From NCBI GenBank assembly GCA_947372405.1, contig CANBTO010000013.1:1-25405 (forward strand): a stretch of 25,405 nucleotides of DNA, written 5' to 3'. Below are positions 16,824 through 24,496 of the stretch, piece by piece; within the stretch, counting starts at the first letter, position 1, and each line of letters begins with the position of its first letter. Both the position numbers and the translations under genes were made by a program. This stretch comes from Verrucomicrobiaceae bacterium (GTDB lineage Bacteria > Verrucomicrobiota > Verrucomicrobiae > Verrucomicrobiales > Akkermansiaceae). The notes under the pieces were generated by a model. The model did no database searches, had not been told where the DNA came from, and saw only the letters and a list, made by a program, of their open reading frames with translations.

Positions 16824-19427
16824 ATGGAAACTTTACGCGGGGTGATGTTGATCGGCCTGTTTTTCGTATTTCTTTCGGTTGGCAGTACTCCAGCACAAAC
16901 GGATTCTTCCATAAACCGTCCGATTCTACCTGCGAAGGTTTTTGTGGTGCCAAATTTTCATCCCGCCAGTTGCGGCTGGATGGCGAACTGGTCGGTGGAG
17001 CGGAACTACTGCGCCAATTCCTATCTCAACCATCTGGATCGTGTGCGTGATGACGCGAACTATCACTTCGTGCTGTCCGAGTGCAACAACATGATCGCCA
17101 TCGCAAACTTCCAGCCGGAGCGATTCAATGAATTGAAGGAACGCGTGAAACAGGGACGCGTCGAGTTGGTGAACGGTTTCTTCCTCGAATCCACGGTCAG
17201 CCTTTCCGGTGGCGAGGCATTGGCGAAAATGGGCATAGAAGGCTTGCGTTGGCAGCAACAGGTGATGGGTGTCCGCCCGCGGTATTGCTGGGCGATAGAT
17301 CTTTGCGGTACGCATGCGCAGATGCCGCAGCTCTGCGAATTGCTGGGCCTCGATGCGCTGATATACACTCGCTGCAATCGTTCGGGGAAAACGATCTTCT
17401 GGTCGGAGTCGCCTGATGGTTCGCGAATCCTCACGCTTGTACCTTGGGGTTACTCTGATGACGTGGGCGGCTCTTATGCGGCGAAAGATCCATTGACCCC
17501 AACGCAGTTTGACGATGTGACGAAATCGATATCAAGAAGGCAGGCACATACGCCCGACGGTGCTCCTGTGTTGTTGCTTGGTGGCAAAAGTGATTACTCG
17601 CTTGCCCCGGCCCGGCGTGAAAATCCGACCGAGTTTCTCCAGCAATGGAGGGAGAAGTATCCTGCTTGCGGGTTCACCTACGGCACGCTTTCGAACTATG
17701 TGGATTGTCTGATGCCGGATTTGAAGTCAGGCAAAGTCAAGCCGCCCGTCGTGCGCACCGGCACCGACTATGACTTCGATTCGTTCTGGATTGAGAATCC
17801 CCGCGTCAAGTCCTGGTATCGCCGGGACGAACACGCGCTCCAGGCGGCTGAAACGCTGGCCGCCATCGCGAGCCTCAAGGCCGGCTTCGATTATCCCGTG
17901 CAGCCGATGTATCATGCCTGGTTGCAGATGTTGCTGAACATGGACCGCAACACGCTCTGGGGCAGCGCCGGTGGTATGGTTTTCGAGAGTGAAACCTCGT
18001 GGGACGCGCAGGACCGCTTCAGGTGGGTCGGCAAGCAGAGCGCGGCGACCCTTGAGTCAGCCGCCCGCAAACTCGCTGGTGAAGGTTCGTCTTTCATGCT
18101 CTTCAATCCGGCGAACTGGCAACGCACCGATCCGTTGCGCCTGAAATTGCCTGCAAACACCAGCCTTGCAGGCGCAACCTGTGAAGCTGCGGCCGACGGC
18201 ACGACGCTTTGCCGGCTTGATGTTCCATCAACAGGTATTGTGGGTGTGAAGGCCGCACCCGGGCAGTCTGTGGTTCCGCAGCCCGTCGCGCTGCCACCGG
18301 TAATCGAGACGGAATTCTATTCTGCGAAAATCGATCCTCATACCGGAGCGCTAGTCAGTTTGAAGTGCAGACCATCCGGTCGCGAAATGCTTGGCGGAGC
18401 CGCAAATGTGATTGTTGCGGAAAAATACTCCGGTCATGATGAACCGGGCGACTATGTGGATGCGCGTCCCAAGCGCAAGCGACTCGCCGCTTCGGGCGAT
18501 TTCAAGTCCACCATCACCGCGACTGAAGGTCCGTTGGCGGTCACCGTCGAAGTAAAGGGAAAGTTCTTCGGCGGCGGCGCGTCAAAGCGTGTGACGCGCT
18601 TTTTCAAAAACAATCCGCGGATTGAGTTTGAAACCGATCTGAAGGACATCCCGGATTACACTGTGGTTGTGGCCGAGTTTCCGTTGGCCTCAAGGCCCTT
18701 GGAAATCCGGCGCGGCATTCCGTTTGGATTTTCGCGAGATGATGGAAATATATCCGGCATTGTCCCCACCATACGTTGGAGCGATTACAGTGCGCCCGGT
18801 CAAGGAGGCGTGGCGCTGCTCGACCGCGGGTTGACGGGTCGGGAGATCAATGATCGCACCCCGATCATCTATCTTCTGCATGCCGTTGACAATTATTATG
18901 GATACAAGAACGACTGGCTCAGCGGCAGGGGAGCGCATCACTTTGAATACGCGCTGGTCGCCCATGACGCGGAATGGTCTGCCGCACGTGTGCCGCAGCA
19001 GGCATGGGAATTCAATTGTCCGGTGACTGTTGCCGGGGACTGCAAGGAGACTGAACCGCAGTCGTTTGTCCAGACATCTGACAACGTGATTGTCGAAGCG
19101 GTGCGGCGTGATGGCGCGGACATTGAGATGCGCCTCGTTGAGGTTCTTGGATTGGCGGGCACGGCCGAGGTCACATTGAACCTTCCGCACATGAGCGCCG
19201 CGCTGACCGATTTGACCGGCGCACATCCTCAGAAACTCGAAGGCGGTCCGGCATACAGGTTTCCCGTGCGCGCCCAGCAGATTATGACGCTTCGTTTCCG
19301 GACTTCGGAGCCGGTGGCGGAGATCAAGCCCTTGTTGGAATGGGACGAACTTGTTCCGCCGAAGAAACGCCCCGCGCTGCACGAGTATTTGCCTGACATG
19401 AAAGGACATCCGCCACGCGGAAAATGA
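16824..19427 (+). CDS. Secreted glycoside hydrolase family 38 (alpha-mannosidase)-like protein
   Basis: 867 residues with a signal peptide (hydrophobic core about 8-20, likely cleavage after PAQ near residue 25). The N-terminal region (about 37-290) has the GH38 pattern: FHPASCGW at 45-52, GRVELVNGFF at 111-120 (cf. the family's GRlEivnG), SGGEAL at 128-133, and CWAIDLCGTHAQMPQL at 155-170, where Asp159 sits at the nucleophile position. A helical middle region follows, then a long beta-rich C-terminal part including GVALLDRGLTGREI-type and YALVAHDAEW-type segments typical of the family. GH38 enzymes hydrolyse alpha-mannosides using a zinc ion, but the usual ligands appear replaced: the family HxDxGW motif reads PASCGW, and the HD dyad region reads MDRNTLWG (373-380). 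It may be a divergent subfamily with altered chemistry. It is the first gene after a candidate promoter and precedes a GH29-like gene, suggesting glycan degradation outside the cytoplasm. Confidence 0.8.
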   Translation: METLRGVMLIGLFFVFLSVGSTPAQTDSSINRPILPAKVFVVPNFHPASCGWMANWSVERNYCANSYLNHLDRVRDDANYHFVLSECNNMIAIANFQPERFNELKERVKQGRVELVNGFFLESTVSLSGGEALAKMGIEGLRWQQQVMGVRPRYCWAIDLCGTHAQMPQLCELLGLDALIYTRCNRSGKTIFWSESPDGSRILTLVPWGYSDDVGGSYAAKDPLTPTQFDDVTKSISRRQAHTPDGAPVLLLGGKSDYSLAPARRENPTEFLQQWREKYPACGFTYGTLSNYVDCLMPDLKSGKVKPPVVRTGTDYDFDSFWIENPRVKSWYRRDEHALQAAETLAAIASLKAGFDYPVQPMYHAWLQMLLNMDRNTLWGSAGGMVFESETSWDAQDRFRWVGKQSAATLESAARKLAGEGSSFMLFNPANWQRTDPLRLKLPANTSLAGATCEAAADGTTLCRLDVPSTGIVGVKAAPGQSVVPQPVALPPVIETEFYSAKIDPHTGALVSLKCRPSGREMLGGAANVIVAEKYSGHDEPGDYVDARPKRKRLAASGDFKSTITATEGPLAVTVEVKGKFFGGGASKRVTRFFKNNPRIEFETDLKDIPDYTVVVAEFPLASRPLEIRRGIPFGFSRDDGNISGIVPTIRWSDYSAPGQGGVALLDRGLTGREINDRTPIIYLLHAVDNYYGYKNDWLSGRGAHHFEYALVAHDAEWSAARVPQQAWEFNCPVTVAGDCKETEPQSFVQTSDNVIVEAVRRDGADIEMRLVEVLGLAGTAEVTLNLPHMSAALTDLTGAHPQKLEGGPAYRFPVRAQQIMTLRFRTSEPVAEIKPLLEWDELVPPKKRPALHEYLPDMKGHPPRGK

Positions 19428-19651
19428 AATGTAAGTCGTGTTGCCGAATGTCAGGGCATGTTCATCCGCGGTTCCATTTTTCCTGCCGTTCCGCATCCGA
19501 TGGGGCAGGTGCCATTTTCGTCCGCCCTTGACAGCAGCGGGAATCTCCGTTTCAAGCAGACCGCGAATATCAATCAATACAAGTCCGGGCATGGTGTTGG
19601 TTTGTGCCAGTTCCACGCTTGCAGTCCGCCACTCGCTAACAGAAAGAAATC
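19428..19651. other. Intergenic spacer between the GH38-like and GH29-like genes
   Basis: 224 bases with no convincing gene. Short open frames run through it on both strands, but none has a recognisable family, a clear start signal or conserved motifs. It holds one copy of CTAACAG (19636-19642), a near match to the heptamer that recurs in the NRPS block. A purine-rich AGAAAG lies a few bases before the next start codon and may act as a weak ribosome binding site. Confidence 0.6.
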
Positions 19652-21052
19652 ATGATCAGGAGAACGATGAGGATATGGATGCTGGCCGCGTTGTCGGTTG
19701 GCCTTGGACCCCATGTATGGGGCAAGGACACCTGGGTGCTTTCAGACACACGGGTCAACCACCTGCTGGCGGGTGATGTCTGCGGAAAAATCGGCTTGGA
19801 GGAGGGGCGTATGAAGACCAAGCGCATGGGTGTGGGCGACTGGGCCAAACCCAAGCAGGAATTCAGTTGGCCCGTGACGACGTCAGCAGCAGGTTCCTGC
19901 ACAGTGGAACTCCTGGTTTCCCTGCCCGAAGCGGGAGCCATGCTCGTCCTGTCCAGCAACGCCGACCGGGTGGAGGTTTCCGCTCAGGAAGCGGGTTGGC
20001 AGCGCGTGCCGGCAACCCTGAAGGTGGACAAGACCGATACCATCAAGCTGAAGCTCAAGCAGGCGATCGTCAGCGGGAAGTCCGCGGCGATCATGGGGAT
20101 CGAGGTGATCACTGTCACCCACCTGCCGGACTACAAGCGGCAATTTGCTGAAATCCGGACACCGATGGAAGATGCCGCATGGTTTCAGAATGCGGGTTTC
20201 GGCATCATGTTCCAATGGGGGAGTTGGGGATATCCGGCGACTGGCGACAGGAAACAACCGTGGAGCAGGATCTATCAGGAATTCGACATCGAGAAGTTCG
20301 CTGACAAGATGAAGTCCTTCAATCCCGGCTACGTCATCTGGTCCGTGAGTTGGCGGGGCTCCCGCTTCGCGGCTCCGCTGAAGTCGGTGGAGCAGATCAT
20401 GGGCTCCAAGGATTTCACGATGGAATATGATTTTCTCGGCAAGCTGACGGATGCGCTCACCAAACGCGGCATCCCCGTGATGTTCTATTATCATCCGGGA
20501 TCGGAAGAAAAGGAGTATTGGGGCAAGGTGTGGCACGGGCACGAGGACATGGCTGTCTGGGAAGATGCAAACGCTGCCATCTGGACCGAGATTGGCGAAC
20601 GACTCGGCAACAAGCTCTCAGGCTGGTTCGTGGATGACGGGATGGTGCATTACTATCCAGCGGATTTTTATCGTTACATGAAGGCCCTCAAAGCTGGCAA
20701 TTCCAAACGCCTCGTCGCGTTCAACAACTGGGTGTTCTGCAACTGTTCGCCCCTCGAAGACGTGACCATGGGTGAAGTCGGACCCGAGGGGAAGATCGAA
20801 GGCGGCAGGCTTGCCAGTGGAAAGGACAAGGGATTGATGCCCCACACCATGACCATCCTGGATGGCCCTGACTGGGGTGTTCATCGCAAGGATACCAAAA
20901 TAAAGTCCATCGGAAACAGTTTGGAAAAGTGGCAGAAGAGGGTGGATCAGGCAAAGCGCGACAAGTCTCCCATCAGCCTGACCATCCTGATGTATGAGGA
21001 CGGCACGCTGGGTCCGGACACCGAGGCCCTTTTCAACCAACTCAAACGCTGA
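19652..21052 (+). CDS. Secreted GH29 (alpha-L-fucosidase)-like protein
   Basis: 466 residues with a signal peptide (basic start, hydrophobic about 9-19, likely cleavage near residue 24). Residues about 25-155 form a beta-rich module that resembles an appended carbohydrate-binding domain. Residues about 165-466 follow the GH29 barrel plan: AAWFQNAGFGIMFQWGSWGYP-like start at 175-195 (family pattern Wf..akFGiFiHWG, with Gln for His here), FDIEKFADKMKSFNPGYVIW (211-230), DFLGKLTDALTKRGIPVMFYY (260-280), and GWFVDDG (324-330), which matches the nucleophile-bearing WFDG motif. GH29 enzymes remove alpha-L-fucose from glycans and polysaccharides. The module order (binding domain first) and the Gln substitution mark it as divergent, so substrate is uncertain. 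It follows the GH38-like gene on the same strand, and the pair fits extracytoplasmic breakdown of fucose- and mannose-containing glycans. Confidence 0.7.
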   Translation: MIRRTMRIWMLAALSVGLGPHVWGKDTWVLSDTRVNHLLAGDVCGKIGLEEGRMKTKRMGVGDWAKPKQEFSWPVTTSAAGSCTVELLVSLPEAGAMLVLSSNADRVEVSAQEAGWQRVPATLKVDKTDTIKLKLKQAIVSGKSAAIMGIEVITVTHLPDYKRQFAEIRTPMEDAAWFQNAGFGIMFQWGSWGYPATGDRKQPWSRIYQEFDIEKFADKMKSFNPGYVIWSVSWRGSRFAAPLKSVEQIMGSKDFTMEYDFLGKLTDALTKRGIPVMFYYHPGSEEKEYWGKVWHGHEDMAVWEDANAAIWTEIGERLGNKLSGWFVDDGMVHYYPADFYRYMKALKAGNSKRLVAFNNWVFCNCSPLEDVTMGEVGPEGKIEGGRLASGKDKGLMPHTMTILDGPDWGVHRKDTKIKSIGNSLEKWQKRVDQAKRDKSPISLTILMYEDGTLGPDTEALFNQLKR

Positions 21053-21716
21053 CTCGCGAACCAGGGGAATTCCGCTTTGGCAGTTGTTCTATGATTTCTG
21101 GCTCTATCTGACGGCAAGACAAGCCAACCGGCTGCGTTCACGATTGGAGAAAAGATCTGTCACAACTGTTCCTGCAAAAAATCGTCGTTTCCTGTAGACT
21201 CAATGTGAGAGTCCTTTTGTTTGTCATCGTGGAAGCAATTGTTTCTGGGTCGTCATGCGCAGCGGCCCGTGGGTCGCAGTTCCCTGCGCCGGAGTGGCAA
21301 GCCCGGGTGGATGTCTGTTGACTTCGATCAGGTGGTCCTCGGGATCGATGGCTTGGTTGCGGCAATTGGCCGTCAGGGCGTGGATGGTCGTGGTGCTGGT
21401 CCCGGCTCCGATGTAGTCGAAGAACATTCAAAATCTCCTGAGGAGTGGGGGAAACGAGCAATTTTCGACGAGGTCGGTGCGGTCTTCAGTCTCTCTGAAT
21501 GAGGCGTTGCATCCCGGATTACTGGCCGAAGGTGAATTGGAGTGTGCGTCTGATTTGGCCGGAGTGCAGTCCGGCTTTCGATGTGGCTGGAATGAACTGG
21601 CTGCCTGAACCGCTTCCTCCGAGCCCAAACGTCTGCGGTGACGAACGGCTTCGCTGAAAGTCCCACTCCGCTCTTGCGGTATGGGCCTTGCGCGGGTTGA
21701 ATCCCGCCCCGCCGGC
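21053..21716. other. Long spacer before tatC, mostly non-coding, with transposase debris
   Basis: About 660 bases without an intact gene, unusual in this tightly packed window. The one recognisable element is the IS66-type remnant on the - strand. The segment between the GH29-like stop and that remnant, and the segment between the remnant and tatC, show no motif or conserved frame I can name. No clear terminator or promoter was found. Confidence 0.6.
21224..21427 (-). pseudogene. Remnant of an IS66-family transposase (C-terminal end only)
   Basis: Read on the - strand, this 67-residue frame contains a stretch of the form IGAGTSTTTIHALTANCRNQ, then IDPEDHLIEVNRHPPG. It resembles the C-terminal end of IS66 TnpC transposases, where an IG..aG..aA...tL..sCk...iDP..YL..vL.rlP pattern is typical. 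The catalytic DDE region is missing, and the adjacent sequence shows no continuing frame, IS ends or accessory tnpA/tnpB genes. It is therefore a fossil of an insertion, and it explains part of the long gap before tatC. The family call comes from pattern memory, so confidence is moderate. Confidence 0.5.
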
Positions 21717-23102
21717 ATGTATCTGCTCAAAAAAGTCATCCAACTCAGGGAGAAAGCCCATCCGGACCACGAAAAGCCGTTTCTCGAACATCTCGAGGAT
21801 CTCCGGACGATGATCATGAAGATCGTCCTCACGCTGGTGATTTCGATGATCGCGTGTTTCGCCTTCAACAACCGGTTGATGGAGTTTTTCCGTCACCCGG
21901 TGGACGAAGTGATGAAGATGCAGACCGAGGCGACGCTACCCTCCGAGCCGGCACAGGCGTTTACGGTGGAGTCTTGGGAAAAGGCCCGCAAGGTGGAGCG
22001 CTCCGCTGCGAGTCTGGACGCGGAGCACCGCGCGGCTTTCTATCAGGCGCTGGGTGATGACAAACTGGCCGTGCAAGCCAGGTCGATCAGCCTCTACCGC
22101 GCTGCGATGGTCCTGCCGGAGGAAAAACGCGAGGGCTACGTGAACTCATTGCCGGAAGGCAATGAAATCCGTCTTCAGGTGAAGGCGCTGCTGAAAACCA
22201 AGCCGGATGCCGACGGCCAGATGCAGGGCAACCTAAGGATGATGTCCGCGCTTAAACCGACCGAGGGTTTCATGCTTTCGATGAAGCTATCCTTCGTCGC
22301 GGGAATCGTGGTCTCGTTTCCCCTGCTGCTGATGTTCGTGCTGCAGTTCGTGCTGCCCGGACTGCACAGCCATGAGAAGCGGGTGCTGTGGCCGGCCATG
22401 ACCATTGGATTCGGGCTGTTCCTCTGCGGCACGGTTTTCGCCTACTATCTGGTGCTGCCCCGCACGCTGCTGTTTTTCTATCAATGGAGCGGGGACATGG
22501 GTATCTCCAACGACTGGCGCATCGGCGAATACATCTCCTTCGCCACCCAGTTCACCCTGCTTTTCGGCGCGTCCTTCGAGCTGCCAGTGGTGGTGATGGT
22601 TTTCGTCAAACTCGGCCTGCTGGGATACGAGACGATGTCCAAGACCCGCTCCTACGCCATCGTCGCGATCTTCGTGGCTGCCGCCATCCTCACGCCGACA
22701 CCCGACATTCCGACCATGTGCATCATGGCGGCTCCGATGCTGGTGCTTTACGAAATCTGCATCTGGCTGGCTTGGTTCGAGCGGCGCAAGAACCGGATCC
22801 TTGAGGAGCAGGAAGCGCGCGAAAGCGAGTTGCGGTATCTTGAATCCGATGGAGATCACGGTGATGCCCATTCGGATCATTCGGATCATTCGGATCATTC
22901 GGATCATTCGGATCATTCGGATCATTCGGATCATTCGGATCATGATATCCACCATCACGAGCCGCATGACACCGGCGACGACGGTTGGACGGCGGATTAC
23001 GAGCCTCATGATTTCCATGACACTCCGGAGGCTCCTGAATCCGATGAGAAACATGACGACGAGAAACATGGTGATGAGAAGCCACCGGGCTCGGAGCGCT
23101 GA
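21717..23102 (+). CDS. tatC: Twin-arginine translocase subunit TatC with large periplasmic insertion and His/Asp-rich tail
   Basis: 461 residues from the ATG at 21717 (E. coli TatC is about 258). I chose it over the ATG at 21681 because the conserved N-terminus (MYLLKKVIQL, then FLEHLEDLR at 22-30) begins there; neither start has a Shine-Dalgarno. TatC is the multi-spanning receptor that recognises twin-arginine signal peptides and exports folded proteins. Hallmarks seen: FLEHLEDLR, KPTEGFMLSMKLS (180-192), LPGLHSHEKR (213-222), FGASFELP (283-290), TPTPDIPT (326-333) and a helix ending near LYE (344-346). Between TM1 and the KPTEGF motif lies an insertion of about 120 residues (about 61-180), where typical homologues have a short loop. 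After the last helix a charged tail carries eight Ser-Asp-His repeats (386-409) and further His/Asp/Glu-rich sequence. No tatA or tatB is adjacent. The gene of the next membrane protein starts 23 bases downstream. Confidence 0.93.
   Translation: MYLLKKVIQLREKAHPDHEKPFLEHLEDLRTMIMKIVLTLVISMIACFAFNNRLMEFFRHPVDEVMKMQTEATLPSEPAQAFTVESWEKARKVERSAASLDAEHRAAFYQALGDDKLAVQARSISLYRAAMVLPEEKREGYVNSLPEGNEIRLQVKALLKTKPDADGQMQGNLRMMSALKPTEGFMLSMKLSFVAGIVVSFPLLLMFVLQFVLPGLHSHEKRVLWPAMTIGFGLFLCGTVFAYYLVLPRTLLFFYQWSGDMGISNDWRIGEYISFATQFTLLFGASFELPVVVMVFVKLGLLGYETMSKTRSYAIVAIFVAAAILTPTPDIPTMCIMAAPMLVLYEICIWLAWFERRKNRILEEQEARESELRYLESDGDHGDAHSDHSDHSDHSDHSDHSDHSDHSDHDIHHHEPHDTGDDGWTADYEPHDFHDTPEAPESDEKHDDEKHGDEKPPGSER
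22872..22943 (+). repeat. Eight perfect 9-bp tandem repeats in the 3' part of tatC
   Basis: The unit TCGGATCAT (Ser-Asp-His) is repeated eight times without a mismatch, directly preceded by one more CAT codon. Unit length is a multiple of three, so slippage would change the number of SDH units without breaking the frame. The perfect identity points to recent expansion. Confidence 0.97.
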
Positions 23103-23125
23103 GCTCCGCGGATTGCCAACCAGCC

Positions 23126-23971
23126 ATGACGCGGCCCACGCCTACTCCTGATACCAGCGCGCGCTCACCGTTCGCGGGATGTGCGATTCTGATCGCTGCC
23201 TTTCTGGTGATGATCTTCCTGGTGGTTTTTTCAACGGTCACGCTGTTCCGCCAATCCAACGAAATCGCCAAATTCACCTCGGACAAGCCAGCCCCCTTGG
23301 AGATATCCGCTGTCCAGGGAAACGAGGCAGCAGTGGATGCGTTGACCCGGCGGCTCGAATCCTTCCGCAACGATCTTGATGGAGAAAGTGAGGCCACGCT
23401 TGCATTGACTCCTGATGAGATGAATCTGGCGATCGCAGCATACCCGCCGTTCAGTGATCTGCGCGGCATGTTCCGCGTGGTGAGCATCGACGGGGAGACC
23501 ATGCGCATCGCCATCTCCTACCGGCTCAATGGCAAACCCAGACTGAGTCGCAGCGGCGAGAGCGGCCTGCTGGCGTCCGACGCAAGGTTTCTCAATGCGA
23601 CGCTGGTCGCGCGGCCGGGTTTGTTGAAACGCGAGTTCATCCTGGGTTTCGACACCATCGAGGTTCCCGGTGCCATGGTGCCGAAGGAATTCATCGAGCA
23701 GATGTCACCCTACCGGATTGCCGAGCGTTATCTCACCGATCCGGTGATCGGTCCCGCGATGGGCAGGCTCACCCGTGTCGGCGTTTCCGATGGCAGGCTG
23801 GTCTTGAAACGCGTGCGGGGAGAAACACCTGCGGATGCGATCGGCAGGGAGCAGGTGGATTCGGCCAGCAACCGGCTGTTCATGATTCTCGGGATCGTGG
23901 CTTGTGTATTTCTCGTTTTCGCTGGAATCATCGTGTTCCTCGGCCTGCGGGCCAAGGCCAAAGGTTCCTGA
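23126..23971 (+). CDS. Membrane protein of unknown function with two terminal TM helices
   Basis: 281 residues that I cannot place in a named family. A membrane helix lies near the N-terminus (about 17-41, GCAILIAAFLVMIFLVVFST region) and a second at the C-terminus (about 250-274), followed by a short basic end. Between them is a soluble domain of about 200 residues with alternating strands (for example LTPDEMNLAIAAYPPFSDLRG, then SIDGETMRIAISYRL), probably on the periplasmic side. It begins 23 bases after tatC and ends 22 bases before the MauE/DoxX-like gene, so the three are probably one transcription unit. No Shine-Dalgarno is visible. Context suggests an envelope role, but nothing in the sequence defines it. 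Confidence 0.8.
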   Translation: MTRPTPTPDTSARSPFAGCAILIAAFLVMIFLVVFSTVTLFRQSNEIAKFTSDKPAPLEISAVQGNEAAVDALTRRLESFRNDLDGESEATLALTPDEMNLAIAAYPPFSDLRGMFRVVSIDGETMRIAISYRLNGKPRLSRSGESGLLASDARFLNATLVARPGLLKREFILGFDTIEVPGAMVPKEFIEQMSPYRIAERYLTDPVIGPAMGRLTRVGVSDGRLVLKRVRGETPADAIGREQVDSASNRLFMILGIVACVFLVFAGIIVFLGLRAKAKGS

Positions 23972-23993
23972 TGTTTCAATCCAACACTCCGCA

Positions 23994-24461
23994 ATGATGA
24001 CGAAAAGCCGCTTTGCCATTTCGGGACTCATCTGCCGCGTGGTGCTGGGCTGCTGGTTTGTTTACAGCGGCGGATACAAGGTTTTTGGCAGCGGGCTGGA
24101 TCGTTTCACAAGGGACATCGCGAACTACAAACTCGTCGCACCGCCGTATGATGCGGTCGCCTCATTCACCGTGCCGTGGTTTGAAATCGTCGCCGGGCTC
24201 TGCCTGATGCTTGGATTGCTGCGCCGCGGCGCGATCCTCACGATCACCGGACTTGTCTGCGTCTTCGCCTTCTGCATCGGCTGGGCATGGTATCACCAAC
24301 TCGACATTTCCTGCGGCTGCCACGGCGGCGACACCAAGATCCAGTATTGGGCGAAAGCTGCGGAATTCACCGGCTATTACCTGGTGCTGGCGTGGCTGTG
24401 GTGGCTTGAAGGCAGTCCCCGGGAGTTGGCGAATGCCGAAATTTCACAAAACACGGCTTGA
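23994..24461 (+). CDS. MauE/DoxX-like integral membrane protein
   Basis: 155 residues, four predicted membrane helices, starting at the first of two adjacent ATG codons. The pattern fits the MauE/DoxX family: helix 1 with RVVLGCWFVYSGGYKVF, then a loop, PWFEIVAGLCLMLGLLRRGA, a helix rich in aromatics, and a CGCHGG motif just after helix 3 (cf. the CGCFG of MauE-type proteins). Family members are linked to redox or disulfide chemistry at the membrane and often accompany thiol-disulfide proteins, but this one has no such neighbour here, so its role is open. It lies 22 bases after the preceding membrane protein gene, with hisG starting 35 bases after its stop. Confidence 0.75.
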   Translation: MMTKSRFAISGLICRVVLGCWFVYSGGYKVFGSGLDRFTRDIANYKLVAPPYDAVASFTVPWFEIVAGLCLMLGLLRRGAILTITGLVCVFAFCIGWAWYHQLDISCGCHGGDTKIQYWAKAAEFTGYYLVLAWLWWLEGSPRELANAEISQNTA

Positions 24462-24496
24462 TTCCCGCGGGTTCGGGGCTAAAACGCCCGCCCCTC

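Noticed and set aside
19438..19655. Small open frames in the spacer before the GH29-like gene
   Set aside because: Two overlapping frames and an antisense one are all open, none shows a recognisable motif or start signal; most likely chance in GC-rich DNA, though a decayed gene cannot be excluded.
21519..21665. Possible fossil of an outer-membrane beta-barrel C-terminus on the - strand (frame ending IRRTLQFTFGQ)
   Set aside because: The ending is suggestive of TonB-receptor-like C-termini, but only a short stretch is readable and the frame runs on into the antisense of tatC; too weak to annotate.
21681..21716. tatC start at the upstream ATG (21681)
   Set aside because: The extra 12 residues have no TatC-like character, whereas the next ATG begins the conserved N-terminus.
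22872..22943. CRISPR-like repeat array
   Set aside because: The units are 9 bp, contiguous, without spacers, and in frame within tatC; this is a coding microsatellite.
24458..24496. hisG start at TTG 24458
   Set aside because: It would overlap the previous stop codon and add 13 residues not seen in HisG; the ATG at 24497 gives the usual length.
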